Source: Rhizophagus clarus (taxonomy: Eukaryota > Glomeromycota > Glomeromycetes > Glomerales > Glomeraceae). From it: a DNA stretch of 64,000 bases. Below the pieces are notes generated by a model. That model was not told the DNA's origin and did not search any database. It saw nothing but the letters and a program-made list of their open reading frames with translations. How positions within the stretch are numbered: the stretch's first letter is position 1; each line of letters opens with the position of its first letter. Below are positions 12,530 to 23,026 of the stretch, piece after piece. The stretch lies in assembly GCA_015698045.1 (NCBI GenBank), contig BLAL01000172.1, positions 124,001-188,000 of the forward strand. The letters run 5' to 3'. A program made the position numbers and the translations under genes.

Positions 12530-12716
12530 AATGGGATGGGATATGGGATATGGGATATGGGATGGGATATGGGATATTGGATATGGGTGGGATTGGGATT
12601 TGGGATTGGAATGGGATTATGACAAATGGGATGGGATAATGGGATATGGGATGGGATATGGGATGGGATGGGATATGGGATTTTCCCAATCCCATTAATA
12701 TGGGCGGCAAGTATAA
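12530..12716 (-). repeat. GGGATATGGGAT minisatellite, right arm
   Basis: Inverted counterpart of the left C-rich minisatellite, ending in TGGGCGGCAAGTATA, the complement of the left-arm sequence at 7812-7829. A short stretch of the same words also precedes the nested MITE (12100-12121). Confidence 0.75.
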
Positions 12717-13513
12717 TCAAGTTAATCGATTAAAATAGTAATCATCCTGTATTCACACTAAATTTTAAATTAAGTTCGATATATTATATTACAAAATAAT
12801 TTATTACAAAAAATTTATCATTTATTACTTTATTGCATATTATTCAAGCTATATTATTCAAATGAAAAAAAGAGTAGTTCGCTTACAGCTTCTGACAAAA
12901 ACATTTTTTATAATAGTATTATAAAATCTACTTGCATATTGGAATTAGAATTTTTAAAGATCATTTAAATAGAAATTGTCATATGTTTACTGATTGATTG
13001 TATTGATTGATTATATATTTGATCGATCATAATTAATTGGATTCTAAATTTTGTGATCGATTAATTGATTGATCGATCAATCATCGATCATAGTCAATAT
13101 AATTAAATTCCCTAGTTTTGAGGCGAGTAAGAGGGATGATCATCATCATCATTTGCATCAATTTGTACTAGCGGCAAAAATCAATGAACTATTAGTAAGT
13201 GTACAAGCAAAAATGTTCTCTTGATATAACTTTGATAATTAAGATGAAATAAATTGTAAATTGTTATGAATTGAGAATGTCAATTGTTTCATATCATAAA
13301 ATATTTATTTTATGCGCACGATTGTTGTATAGAATTTACAAAAATATTTATTAATTTGAGAATAAAATTTATGAAAAATGTGAACAAATAATAAAGAAAA
13401 AAAATACTAAAATTATACAGTTTTTTTTATAATTTATTGATATTACAACAGCGTAATACAATGATTAATATCAAGATTACTTATACGAGCAAACAATAAC
13501 TAAACGGTGAATT

Positions 13514-16159
13514 TTAAGTTGCTTGCTTTTTTAGAAGAACTTTTAAACTATTTTTAGCCTTTAAGCATCCGTTGTTTTTAGCTTTTTTATACCAATAAAT
13601 AGCTTTTTTTATATTTTTTTTAGTTCCTTCACCTAGTTCATATAAAGACGCAAGACTTCTTTGTGCATTAACATTCCCCTTTTTTGCAGCAATTTTATAT
13701 AAATCAAACGCCTTTTCTTTGTTAATATCAACTTCAATTCCATGTTCATAGCAATATCCAAGTTTATATTGAGCGTCAGTAAATCCTTGATCAGCTGATT
13801 TCTTAAAAAATACAAATGCTCGTGTTTCATTTTGAAAAATACCTTCTTCTGAATAAAGTTCACCTAATTTATATAATGCTAATGCATTATCACTCTCTGC
13901 CGCCTTATGATACCAATAATTAACTTTATCTAAAAAATCTGGCGTTACTTCTTCTGAATTACTATTGGATGCCTTATCATATAATTCGAATCCTTTTTCT
14001 TTGTTAATCTCTGCTCCGATACCATTCACATAACAATATCCAAGTAAAAATATTGCATCAATATACCCATTTTCAGCTGATTTATTATAATATTCAAATG
14101 CTTTAATTTCATCTTTTATTACACCATTCCCTAATTCATAACATTCACCTAAATTATATTGTGCAAGTTCATTACCATCATCCGCTGCTTTAGAATACCA
14201 ATAAACAGCTTCCTTTAAATCTTTTTTTGTTCCATGACCATTATAAAATAAATAACCGAGTTGAATTTGAGCACCTAAATAACCTTGACGAGCAGATTTT
14301 TCATAATATTTAAGAGCTTTTGCATCATTTTTTTCTACACCTCTTGCGGAAAGAAAACATTGACCTAAATTAAATTGTGCTATTTTATCACCATTATCTG
14401 CTGCCTTTTTAAGCCAGTAAACAGCTTTTTCTAAATCCTTTTTGGTTCCTTGATTATATAAATAACCAAGTTGAAGTTGAGCATCTAAATATTCCTGTTG
14501 AGCAGATTTTTCGTAATATTCGAGAGCTTTTACATAATCTCTTTTTACACCTTTTGCAAAAAAGTAACATTGACCTAAATTATATTGCGCTACTTTGTTA
14601 CCATTTTCCGCTGCTTTAATATACCAGTAAATAGCTTTATCTAAATCATGTTTAAAATCTTCATATAACATTCCAACATTGCATTGTGCAATAATATGAT
14701 CTCTCTCAGCTGCTAATTTATAAAATTCGCATGCTTTTGTTTTATCAACATCGGTTCCGAACCCTTCATCATAGCAATAACCAAGTTCAAATTGAGCATT
14801 TAAATATTCTTTTTTAGCAGATTTTTTAAAATATTCAAATGCTTTAACTTTATTTTTTTTGACACCTATTCCGTATTTATAACAATAACCTAGATGATAT
14901 TGAGCAATTTCAAATTCACTTTCATCAGCTTTCCTATACCAATAAATAGCTTTTTCTACATTTTTTCCTATTCCAATTCCATTTTGATAATAATAACCCA
15001 CATTAGATTGAGCATTTGCATTCCCTCTTTTAGCAGCTTTCATATACCATTCAAATGATTTATAATCATCTTTAGAAGTGCCAATTCCATTCTTGTAATA
15101 ATTACCCAAAATCACTTCAGCATCTAAAATTCCTCCTTTAGCAACTACCATATACAATTCTAATGCTTTATTTTCATCTTTAGATGTTCCAATTCCATTT
15201 TCATAATAATTACCTAGTCTATATTGTGCATATAAATATCCACCATTTGCAGATTTAGAAAACCATTCAAATGCTTTTTTATGATCTTTATTTATTCCTA
15301 ATCCATTTTGATAACAATCACCTAAATTATATTGTGCATATAAATCTCCTTCATTGGCAGCCTTTAAATACCATTTATATGCTTTATTTTCATCTTTTCT
15401 TATTCCAATTCCATTTTTATAACAATAACCTAAATTATTTTTTGCACTAGAATTTCCCCCTTCAGCTGATTTTAAGTAAAATTCAAATGCTTTAGAATCA
15501 TCTTTCTTTTTTCCTATTCCATATTGATAACAATAACCTAAATTATTTAATTCTATTAATTCTTTCTTTTTAACATAGTCTATTTGATTTTCATCATAAT
15601 CCTGGAATTCAAAATAATCTTCCATAACATTTAATTCATCTTTAGATAAATTAATCACTTTTAAACCATTAAAATTTTCATATTGATTATATGACATCAC
15701 ATGTACATTATCTGAACATATAAAATCATTTCTAATATAATCACTCTTATCTAAAATAATAAATTTATAATAATAAAATGATAATAAAAATTTTGAAATA
15801 ATAATATTAATTAATTGATAAATAGATAAAGATTTACTATTATCATTATCCTGATTATTTTTAATTGATAATAAATATAAATCTAAAGCTTTATCTTTAT
15901 TAAGAATATTATCATTACCTATACCATGTTCATAAAAAAAACCTATTAAACTTGAAAACCAATTATCATTCTCTTTATGATTTTCCATTAAATTTAAAAT
16001 ATGATTTAAATCTTTGTTATTATCAAAAAAAAATTCTTTTATCCATTCTATTAAAATATTTTCAAAATTTGCATAATTCTCAATTTTTATGATTTGACGA
16101 TAGAATTCTTTTAAAAATTCTTTTAAAAAATTTTCTTCATCTTCTGTAACTAAAATCAT
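13514..16159 (-). CDS. Sel1-like repeat protein, 881 residues
   Basis: A single uninterrupted frame with about 18-19 Sel1-type repeats of 33-36 residues. The consensus seen is AQYNLGYCYxxGxGxxKDxxKAFxWYxKAAxxG. One divergent repeat lies near residues 65-105, followed by an insertion of about 90 residues; the rest run almost unbroken from about 200 to 870. One unit near residue 680 holds a longer linker. The N-terminus is acidic with no signal peptide and no membrane segment, so a cytosolic location is likely. Sel1 repeats form alpha-solenoids that hold protein partners; the best-known members act in ER-associated degradation and in signalling. In Rhizophagus the family is large and often fused to kinases (recalled), but no kinase domain is present here. 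The ATG at 16159 precedes the first structured helix and has stops upstream. Confidence 0.92.
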   Translation of the reverse strand: MILVTEDEENFLKEFLKEFYRQIIKIENYANFENILIEWIKEFFFDNNKDLNHILNLMENHKENDNWFSSLIGFFYEHGIGNDNILNKDKALDLYLLSIKNNQDNDNSKSLSIYQLINIIISKFLLSFYYYKFIILDKSDYIRNDFICSDNVHVMSYNQYENFNGLKVINLSKDELNVMEDYFEFQDYDENQIDYVKKKELIELNNLGYCYQYGIGKKKDDSKAFEFYLKSAEGGNSSAKNNLGYCYKNGIGIRKDENKAYKWYLKAANEGDLYAQYNLGDCYQNGLGINKDHKKAFEWFSKSANGGYLYAQYRLGNYYENGIGTSKDENKALELYMVVAKGGILDAEVILGNYYKNGIGTSKDDYKSFEWYMKAAKRGNANAQSNVGYYYQNGIGIGKNVEKAIYWYRKADESEFEIAQYHLGYCYKYGIGVKKNKVKAFEYFKKSAKKEYLNAQFELGYCYDEGFGTDVDKTKACEFYKLAAERDHIIAQCNVGMLYEDFKHDLDKAIYWYIKAAENGNKVAQYNLGQCYFFAKGVKRDYVKALEYYEKSAQQEYLDAQLQLGYLYNQGTKKDLEKAVYWLKKAADNGDKIAQFNLGQCFLSARGVEKNDAKALKYYEKSARQGYLGAQIQLGYLFYNGHGTKKDLKEAVYWYSKAADDGNELAQYNLGECYELGNGVIKDEIKAFEYYNKSAENGYIDAIFLLGYCYVNGIGAEINKEKGFELYDKASNSNSEEVTPDFLDKVNYWYHKAAESDNALALYKLGELYSEEGIFQNETRAFVFFKKSADQGFTDAQYKLGYCYEHGIEVDINKEKAFDLYKIAAKKGNVNAQRSLASLYELGEGTKKNIKKAIYWYKKAKNNGCLKAKNSLKVLLKKQAT

Positions 16160-17371
16160 TTTATCTTTAATATTGAGAATTTTAAAATTTATTTATTCAT
16201 TTATTTATTTATTTTTTAAAAAAAAGGCCGTGAAAAATGATAGGGTATTTTTATATACGGTATATCATGTTGAAAATCAAATAATAATATTATGTGTTAT
16301 TTGTTACATTTGTTACATTTGTTACACTTTTCATAAACTTTTAAGGAAATAATTAACTGCAGATAATGTTACACTAATAATAAGTTATTTTTGCGGTTAA
16401 CATGTGAAGCGCTGTACAAATGTTGATAGAGATCATCATGTGGTTTTTTATATTGAAACATGATAAATATCAATTAAATTGATGTTGTGAAAATAAAACT
16501 AAATATATAAATAACTAACGATCAATAATTGAAGTTTCTCTATTGATTCATCACGTTAGTCATCTGTGAAGTATTATTAAGGAAGGATAATATGCTTACC
16601 TTTTACCCTTAAAATAGCTTTTAAAATTTTATAAACGAGTAAATAAATTTATATACTTCATAAACGTCATAATAACATTTAATAAGAATTAAAAAGTATG
16701 TTATTGACGTTGATCAATGGAAATCAGTCATTTAATAATTGCATATTATTGTACGGGCGTGCAGCGTGCTACATCAGATCATTATTAAGCATAACGCCAA
16801 CAATAATAATCTCATCATTATAATCTCTTATTATTATGTGATGTAAGAAAAAGGTTATCTTCACCCGCCAAGGATTTTTGTGGTGATTTTTTTTTCGTAT
16901 AAATTATTTATTAAAAAACGTAATATAATGAAAACTAAGTAATTTTATCGTAATAAATGAGTTGGTACGAAATTAATATGTAACTTTATAAGATTTTCTT
17001 CGGTTTTTTGAGTAATTAAATTCATGTTTATAAAATTATTATTGATGAACAATGCAGATTCAAAATTACATTGTTTTTATCTTGATATTAATTTAGCAAA
17101 TAACGACATTTTGATTGAATAATATAAATATAACTTCTCAAGAATACTGTCTTATTGTAGTTTAATTTACTATAAACATATTTTATAATTTAAACTTTTA
17201 AACTTACGAATAGTTAATTTAATATTTATTTATATGTAAATAAGAATATGAAAAAAGGATTAATAGTATTATATTTAAATATCAAAATCGAATTTCTGTG
17301 AAACATATACTATATTTTCAAATTAAGAAATTAGATAAGATAATAAAATATTCATAAAAATATACATTTAT
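16160..17371. other. Intergenic region between the Sel1 and kinase genes
   Basis: AT-rich, no open frames of note. Three copies of TGTTACATT lie around 16295-16330, upstream of the minus-strand Sel1 gene. This interval must hold the Sel1 promoter and the kinase 3' end, but I see no defined element. Confidence 0.4.
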
Positions 17372-19120
17372 TTACTCCTTACTTTTATCACTAATATATT
17401 TTTAGAATTCGTATCAACATCTATATCCAATTCAGATTCCTCTGTGATATAATCTAAATAATTTAATAATTTAAATAAATAAGTTTAATTAAGTAAGAAT
17501 TAATAATAATTATCAAAAAGATGCAAAAGTATTTTACCATTATTACCATTTTCTAGTAACCTAATCTTTTTGATAGTTTTGTCTGAAAATTTTATAATTA
17601 ATTTAATAAAATATCACATTATAAATAATTATTGAATTTATTATTACCTTCATTAAAACAATTTTCAATTTCATTATCATCAACTTACTTTTATCTTTAA
17701 AAATTAAAAAAACAAATTTATTAATAGAATATTATTAGACAACCCCATTTTCAATGACAATGAAATTGCTCTAAACGGTAACGAAATATAATATTATCAT
17801 GTAAAGTTATATTTACCAATTTTTGTGGTTATAGATTGACTACTTAAACTTCTTGTGGACATAGCAGATTGAATCATATCACTTAAAGGTCTACTCTTGT
17901 AGATTGCACCTGGATTATTTGTTACAGGTCCAATATCTAGTGACTTTACAATTTTAGTCAATTTTACTTTATTTTTTTCATTTAAATACATTTTGTGAAG
18001 TATAAAATATATTTTAAAAGCCGTTGGTCTTTTATCTGGGTCAGATTGCCAGCATTCTTTCATTAATTCAATATATCCTTCAGGTGCATTTGTAACAATT
18101 GGTGGTCGTAAACGATCATGTATATCAATAATAAGATCTGTATCATGTTCCGATCCCAAAAAGTTCTTCTACCTGTCATAACCTCCCACATAATCATTCC
18201 AAAACTATATATATCCGATGCTTTAGTATATTTTTGTCCTTTAAGAATCTCTGGTGCTACATAAGGAATAATACCATAAATTTCATTATTATATGTGGAT
18301 TCAGTTGCAGACTTACTTATTCCCAGATCGCTTATACATGCAATATATTCATTACTTAAGACATTTCCGCTATGTAAATCTTTATGAATAATATTTGCTT
18401 CATGTAAGTTTTTAATTCCAGCCATTATATACCATACATTATGTAGCTTTTTTTCCCAACTAATATTATAAAAGTCATTACTTATATAATGCATCAAATC
18501 ACCTAAATTGTAATATGATATAACAATAATAACATCTTTAGTGATAGGATCTTGAGTAATTCCAAAATATTTGCAAGAACCTTGATAAACCGAAGATTTT
18601 CTTGAATTGATCCGATGAAAGATCTTGAGCTAAAAAAAATCATTAGTTTATCATCATTATTACAGTATTACATTAAAGATCTAAAATGTTGTATGTATTG
18701 TACCTCATTTAGTTCCTTGAATGTAATGTTATTAGAATTGTTAAGATTTTTGAGAACAACTGTATAATTTTTCTTATGAGCATAATTCCATTCATCACAT
18801 TCAAATACAGACCAATTAATTGGACCATCAATCCAAGTTGCTTTATAAACTTTGCTAAACCCTCCTTCGGCAATAAATTCTATATCTTTGAATTGATCAT
18901 AAGGAACATATTCCATTTTCCCTCCTGCTCTAACATAATCACGCTGTGTATATTTGATAAAATCTTCAATAACTTCGTTTCCACTTGACTTGGGTTTAAT
19001 TATTATCATTATTTTATAGCACATTTGACAAGTCTGACGATTTTCGTATATGGTTCTTCTTTTCTTACAATTATTACATGTCGCCTTTCTTGTGATTTGT
19101 GTTGATAGATTAAGTGACAT
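17372..19120 (-). CDS. Protein kinase with N-terminal CxxC/CxxC module (one apparent frameshift)
   Basis: Five exons can be read: 19120-18704, 18629-17817, 17683-17648, 17582-17538 and 17453-17372; intron phases agree throughout. Exon 1 has CNNC and CQMC, a likely zinc ribbon, then the glycine loop IAEGGFSKVYKATW and the lysine in VVLKNL. Exon 2 gives the catalytic loop IIHKDLHSGNVL (HKD in place of HRD), ISDLGIS in place of DFG, and VAPEIL. The last exons encode an acidic tail that includes DYITEESELDIDVD. Near 18150 the frame slips by one base: FWDR is followed by HDTDLIID in another frame, which fits loss of one base in an AACC-like run. It is either a recent pseudogene or a sequence error. 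Family members are Ser/Thr- or TKL-like kinases; substrates are unknown. A paralogue begins at 63575. Confidence 0.8.
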
Positions 19121-19389
19121 ATTGTCTGATCTTTAAAGTATATATTTGTTAATTTGTTGATTACTATATTGTCTTGATGTTTTTGAGTAATTTGTCAATT
19201 ATCTGATGTTTATATAAAAAATTTAACCAAAGAATTTCTTTGAATTAATTATTCTAAAGATTTTACACAGAAATTTCCAGTTGAAATTGTTAATAGTTGC
19301 AAGAATTCCATCAAGAAATTCTATAGACATGATAGTTACAAATAGCCACCACGTATGACAAATATGTAGTAAATGATTTACTTCAATTA

Positions 19390-19921
19390 GTGGCCCGCTA
19401 GAGTTGTAGTCGTACACGTGTACTAGCAAAATTTTAGTACTCGTACAGTACTCGGACTAGTACACACTGTACTTAGTACACATCATGTAGTACACTTCTA
19501 TGTGATAGTACACTATACGAATCAAATTTAGTACAAATTCGTACATTTCATACTATAAATTTGTACACGATACACCAAATGATTTACCATTTATATTGTG
19601 TTGAAGTAGAAGCCCAGGTTTAAAATCAATTAGATCAAAGAATGTAGATAACTTAGATTTAATTTAAATATTGATAGTATTGATCACTCTGCAGTAAATA
19701 ATAATGCAAAATGGATATAAAAATTATTTTTAAAGATAATTTGCATTTCTTCTAACTTTTTGGTAACATTTATTAATCACATGATTTGTATGTTTTTTGT
19801 ACTTGTACTAAAAAAAAATATTCGTACCTAGTACAGCCAATAGAAATTGATTGACGTCACATGAAAATTTGCGAAGTACAGTACCGTACTAGTTACTGTA
19901 CTGGTACAATTCCCAACACTT
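19390..19921. mobile_element. GTAC-rich MITE-like element
   Basis: Both ends are dense in GTAC words (CGTACACGTGTACTAG near 19411; GTACCGTACTAGTTACTGTAC near 19881-19901) and are roughly inverted. The right end reads GGTACAATTCCCAACACTTA; its complement has AGTGTTGGGAATTGTACC, a hAT-like style of terminus. The left end is diverged (GAGTTGTAGTCGTAC). No clear target duplication and no ORF. Confidence 0.4.
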
Positions 19922-21997
19922 AATTTATTAGCCATAACCATAACAGGTAAGTACAATTTTTTAAGGACAAAAAATTTTTTGAGATAATTATTAATAATTC
20001 TTATAGAAAATTTTTAATATAAATCTTTAAATAAATTAAACATCTAATTTCTATTTAAAATAAATTTTAGCAGTTTTATACCCAATAATTTATTAATGAC
20101 GTGATAAACCACGTAACATATTTTTGCTTCTTTAATTCCAAGTTTTTTTTATACCAATAATTGCAGAATCACCAATTAATTTACGTACAGTAGAACTACA
20201 CAATGAAAATTTGATAAATCAGATCTATCGGCACACTAAAAATATCAGGTTTATAGGGATATAGTGAAAAATTTCGATATACTGAAGGTCAATTATATTG
20301 AATTTTCAAAAAGTACTACTAAAGAATAATTTATACTATATTTCAACTTTTCCACTTCAAGATCATGTACTGTAATTATTGTAATGAGTATAAATATATT
20401 TTTTTTTTATTTAGAATTATTTATATAATAACTTTGGCTGGAACTCCGACCAAATTTATAACTTTGGAGTCATTCTGGCCAATATCGCGTCATGTTGCCT
20501 CAATTTTATTTTTTTCTGATTACATGACGATATATTAATTTGAAAATTCCAGTTTAGGTCCAAGTCTTGTTTATCGAAGGTCTGGTTTAGCTGATTTATT
20601 GTGTGTATAAACTTTTTATTTTAATTACTTACCATTTAAATGATTTTTTTCCCTATTACGTTATAATAAAAATGACCTACTATATCCTAATGGTAGATTA
20701 TAAGAGTTATCAAGTGCTTTTATTATAACTCGTTCCTATGCCACTTTCATAAAGACTTTAAATTACTTTCTCCCTCAACATATAACTTAACAATATTTTC
20801 TAAATTATTTGGTATATATATATATATATATATATATTGTATATTTAAATTCTTATTTAGTAATTGTTGATTTACCAGGAAATTTTACCTTAAAATGATT
20901 TATATTATTTTATATCAGTTTATAGCACAATCAATAATAAATAAAATAAAATAAAAAAAAAAATAAACTAACGAATAAAAAAAAAATAAATGATGTCCTA
21001 TAAGTTTCGAATTGTTTGGGAAAGTACATTCAAATAACATCAAATCAATATGTCCTATGTTCCGCTCAATTTAATTGTTTATTAATGTCCGAATCTTATG
21101 AAAAGTTTGAGTGGGGAGGAAGGTTTGCAATGAATGAACGTACTGTATATAATAAAATATTGAAAATTCTGGAAAAATTTGGGAAATCTCAGAAAAATAT
21201 AATTTGAATTTAGAGGGGTGGGTAACAACCTGAACTTCCTAATTTAGTTCCGCTCCAATTTAATCAAGATATACAAGTGTTTAAGTTAGCATTATTGATA
21301 CAAAACTTGTAAATACTCACATCAATATCTAGCTTAAAATTTTCGAAAACTCTACTAATTCGTGGTCAACTGCAAAGGATTTGCAGAAAAATGGAATCTG
21401 TGTGATGAAAAGATTGTTTTAAAAATCTGAAACTTTGGGATAAATATTATGTATTAAGACATATTAGTATTGGATGGGTGAGCATAAAGGACATTATTTA
21501 AGGAATGAAAATCAGATATCAGAAAGAAATTATTAGTGTTTTGCACCGAAAATCAGAAATCATGTATTTTTATAATTAAATCAGCCTTTGAAGTCATTAA
21601 TAAGATCTTAGCGATTTATTGAAATTACAAAATATGATGAAATAAAATTTTTGAGGACGAGAAAGGCAGCTATCGAATTATTTTACATGGTATATTCATA
21701 GTATTGTGTACTTCTTGAACCTTGAGTCAATATTTAGTCATATTATTCTTCAATACACCTAAGATAAGAAAAACTCCAAAAGGGTCCGTTAAAAGCGGGG
21801 TAGATTTAGCCGGAATTACGAATTACAAATGTGACATATGACTGGGTGACATATAGGTTTTTGGTTTTCATTAATCGAAAAAATTCGAGTCCCTAGAATA
21901 CTTAATAAAAATGAAGTAGAGGATGTAATGTCAGTGACAAATATTTTTACTATGATCACGTGATAATACGTCTTTAACGTTTCCACAATCATCAAAA
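19922..21997. other. Gene-free stretch with a TA microsatellite
   Basis: Stop-rich, AT-rich sequence. A (TA)n run lies at about 20816-20838 and A-rich tracts at 20938-20990. A short frame at 21016-21207 lacks any recognisable feature and begins mid-context. Nothing is supportable as a gene. Confidence 0.4.
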
Positions 21998-21999
21998 AT

Positions 22000-22415
22000 G
22001 GTCGGTCCTAGTCTTTGACCGACTGACCGTTTTGGTTGATCATTTTGCTGACCGTTTAACCGACCGCCTAACCATAATATTTTTTTTTTTAATGAATTTA
22101 CAGCTGATTTCATAATGTACAGGGCACATTTCTTGCCGAGGGTAAAACTCGGTAAAACCCGGTAGAGGTCAATTGCTAATGATATAACTTATGTTTTATT
22201 CTGAGTTTTACCGATTTTTTTTCGAATGTAAATAAAATGAATGTGTCCCGTACATTATGAGATCAGCTGTAATTAAAAAAAAAGTTCACTTCTCTGATTA
22301 TATTCGTTACAGCAAAAAACGTTTATTAAATTCAGTAAAAAAAGGTAAATAAATGATCAGTTACACGGTCGGTTGAACGGTCAAATGGTCGGTCAGAAAC
22401 CTTGATATCGGTCAC
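22000..22415. mobile_element. GACCG-rich MITE with a smaller MITE inside
   Basis: GGTCGGTC and GACCGAC words cluster at both ends in inverted orientation (CTTTGACCGACTGACCG near 22012-22030; on the other strand TTTCTGACCGACC near 22390-22403). The termini are diverged and no target duplication is clear. Confidence 0.5.
22101..22269. mobile_element. 169-bp MITE with TA flanks
   Basis: The two ends are inverted over about 28 bases beginning CAGCTGAT(T/C)TCATAATGTAC and ending near GGGCACA, with only a few mismatches. TA lies on each side (22099-22100 and 22270-22271). It sits inside the GACCG-rich element and is therefore younger. Confidence 0.65.
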
Positions 22416-22639
22416 AGTTATATCTTAATTATCATCCTTAACTCTTTATCAATGAATTCCTAATAATTAGCGACGGAATTTTTTTAGCATTCTAAATTAT
22501 GAAACTATATTTTGGTAATGATAATTAAAGAGTATGTCTGTTTTTGTCCCTCATTTTATGCCAGTATTTAGAAAGCATAACTGATATAAATCAAAAGCGT
22601 TAGCTTTAATGAAAATACAGTATATAGCCAATATTTGGC

Positions 22640-22656
22640 ACATCATTTATTTTATT
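22640..22656 (-). repeat. LINE target sequence, copy 1 of 6
   Basis: ACATCATTTATTTTATT. The same 17-mer occurs at 22696, 39758, 42517 (one base changed), 42821 and 43940, always between LINE-type copies. Confidence 0.75.
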
Positions 22657-22695
22657 TTTATTTTTATTTTTATGTATGGGTGTCAGTTAGGAACC
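22657..22695 (-). mobile_element. Minimal 5'-truncated LINE remnant
   Basis: Only the TTTTTA tail and about 25 bases of 3' end (ATGGGTGTCAGTTAGGAACC) survive between two target copies. The 3' end matches the LINE copies at 39775, 42534 and 42838, not the adjacent long LINE. Confidence 0.6.
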
Positions 22696-23026
22696 ACATC
22701 ATTTATTTTATTTTTTTATTTTTATTTTTATTTAAGAGATAGTAGGATGCATACATAAAATATTATAACAAATCAATACAAAAAGGAAAAATGAAAAATG
22801 AAATAATAAAATAAACAAGACTACTAGAAGAACAAATCTACTTCGATGGTGGAGTGAATAATAAATAGAACTATCTAAAAGTAACCTACTACTAAAGAAC
22901 CATTCCCATAAACACCCACTGCCTCTTTCACTCAAAGAGGTGAACTGAGACCCGCTCTCGCAGAAGAAAAATAAACAAACCTATGAAAAATTTCTATAAG
23001 TTATAATTTTAAATCTACATGGCGCG

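Larger units (their letters stand above)
7711..13114 (+). mobile_element. hAT-type DNA transposon, decayed autonomous copy
   Basis: Both ends carry the same 14-base terminal inverted repeat, TAGGGAATTTAATT at 7711-7724 and its reverse complement at 13101-13114; starting with TAGGG is usual for hAT elements. GATCGATCAA-type motifs lie just inside both ends (7768-7808 and 13019-13095), as expected of subterminal transposase-binding sites. Further in, TACTTGCCGCCCAT-type sequence and CCCATCC-type minisatellites appear in inverted orientation at 7812-7950 and 12530-12716. The interior encodes a BED-finger/hAT transposase broken by several stops. The flanking 8-mers, GATTAAAG and GTTTTGAG, match at only five positions, so the target duplication is decayed or was never perfect. 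The insertion is old. Confidence 0.85.

Noticed and set aside
12460..12720. Two minus-strand frames rich in Pro, Ile, Ser and His.
   Set aside because: Translations of the GGGATATGGG minisatellite and the nested MITE end.
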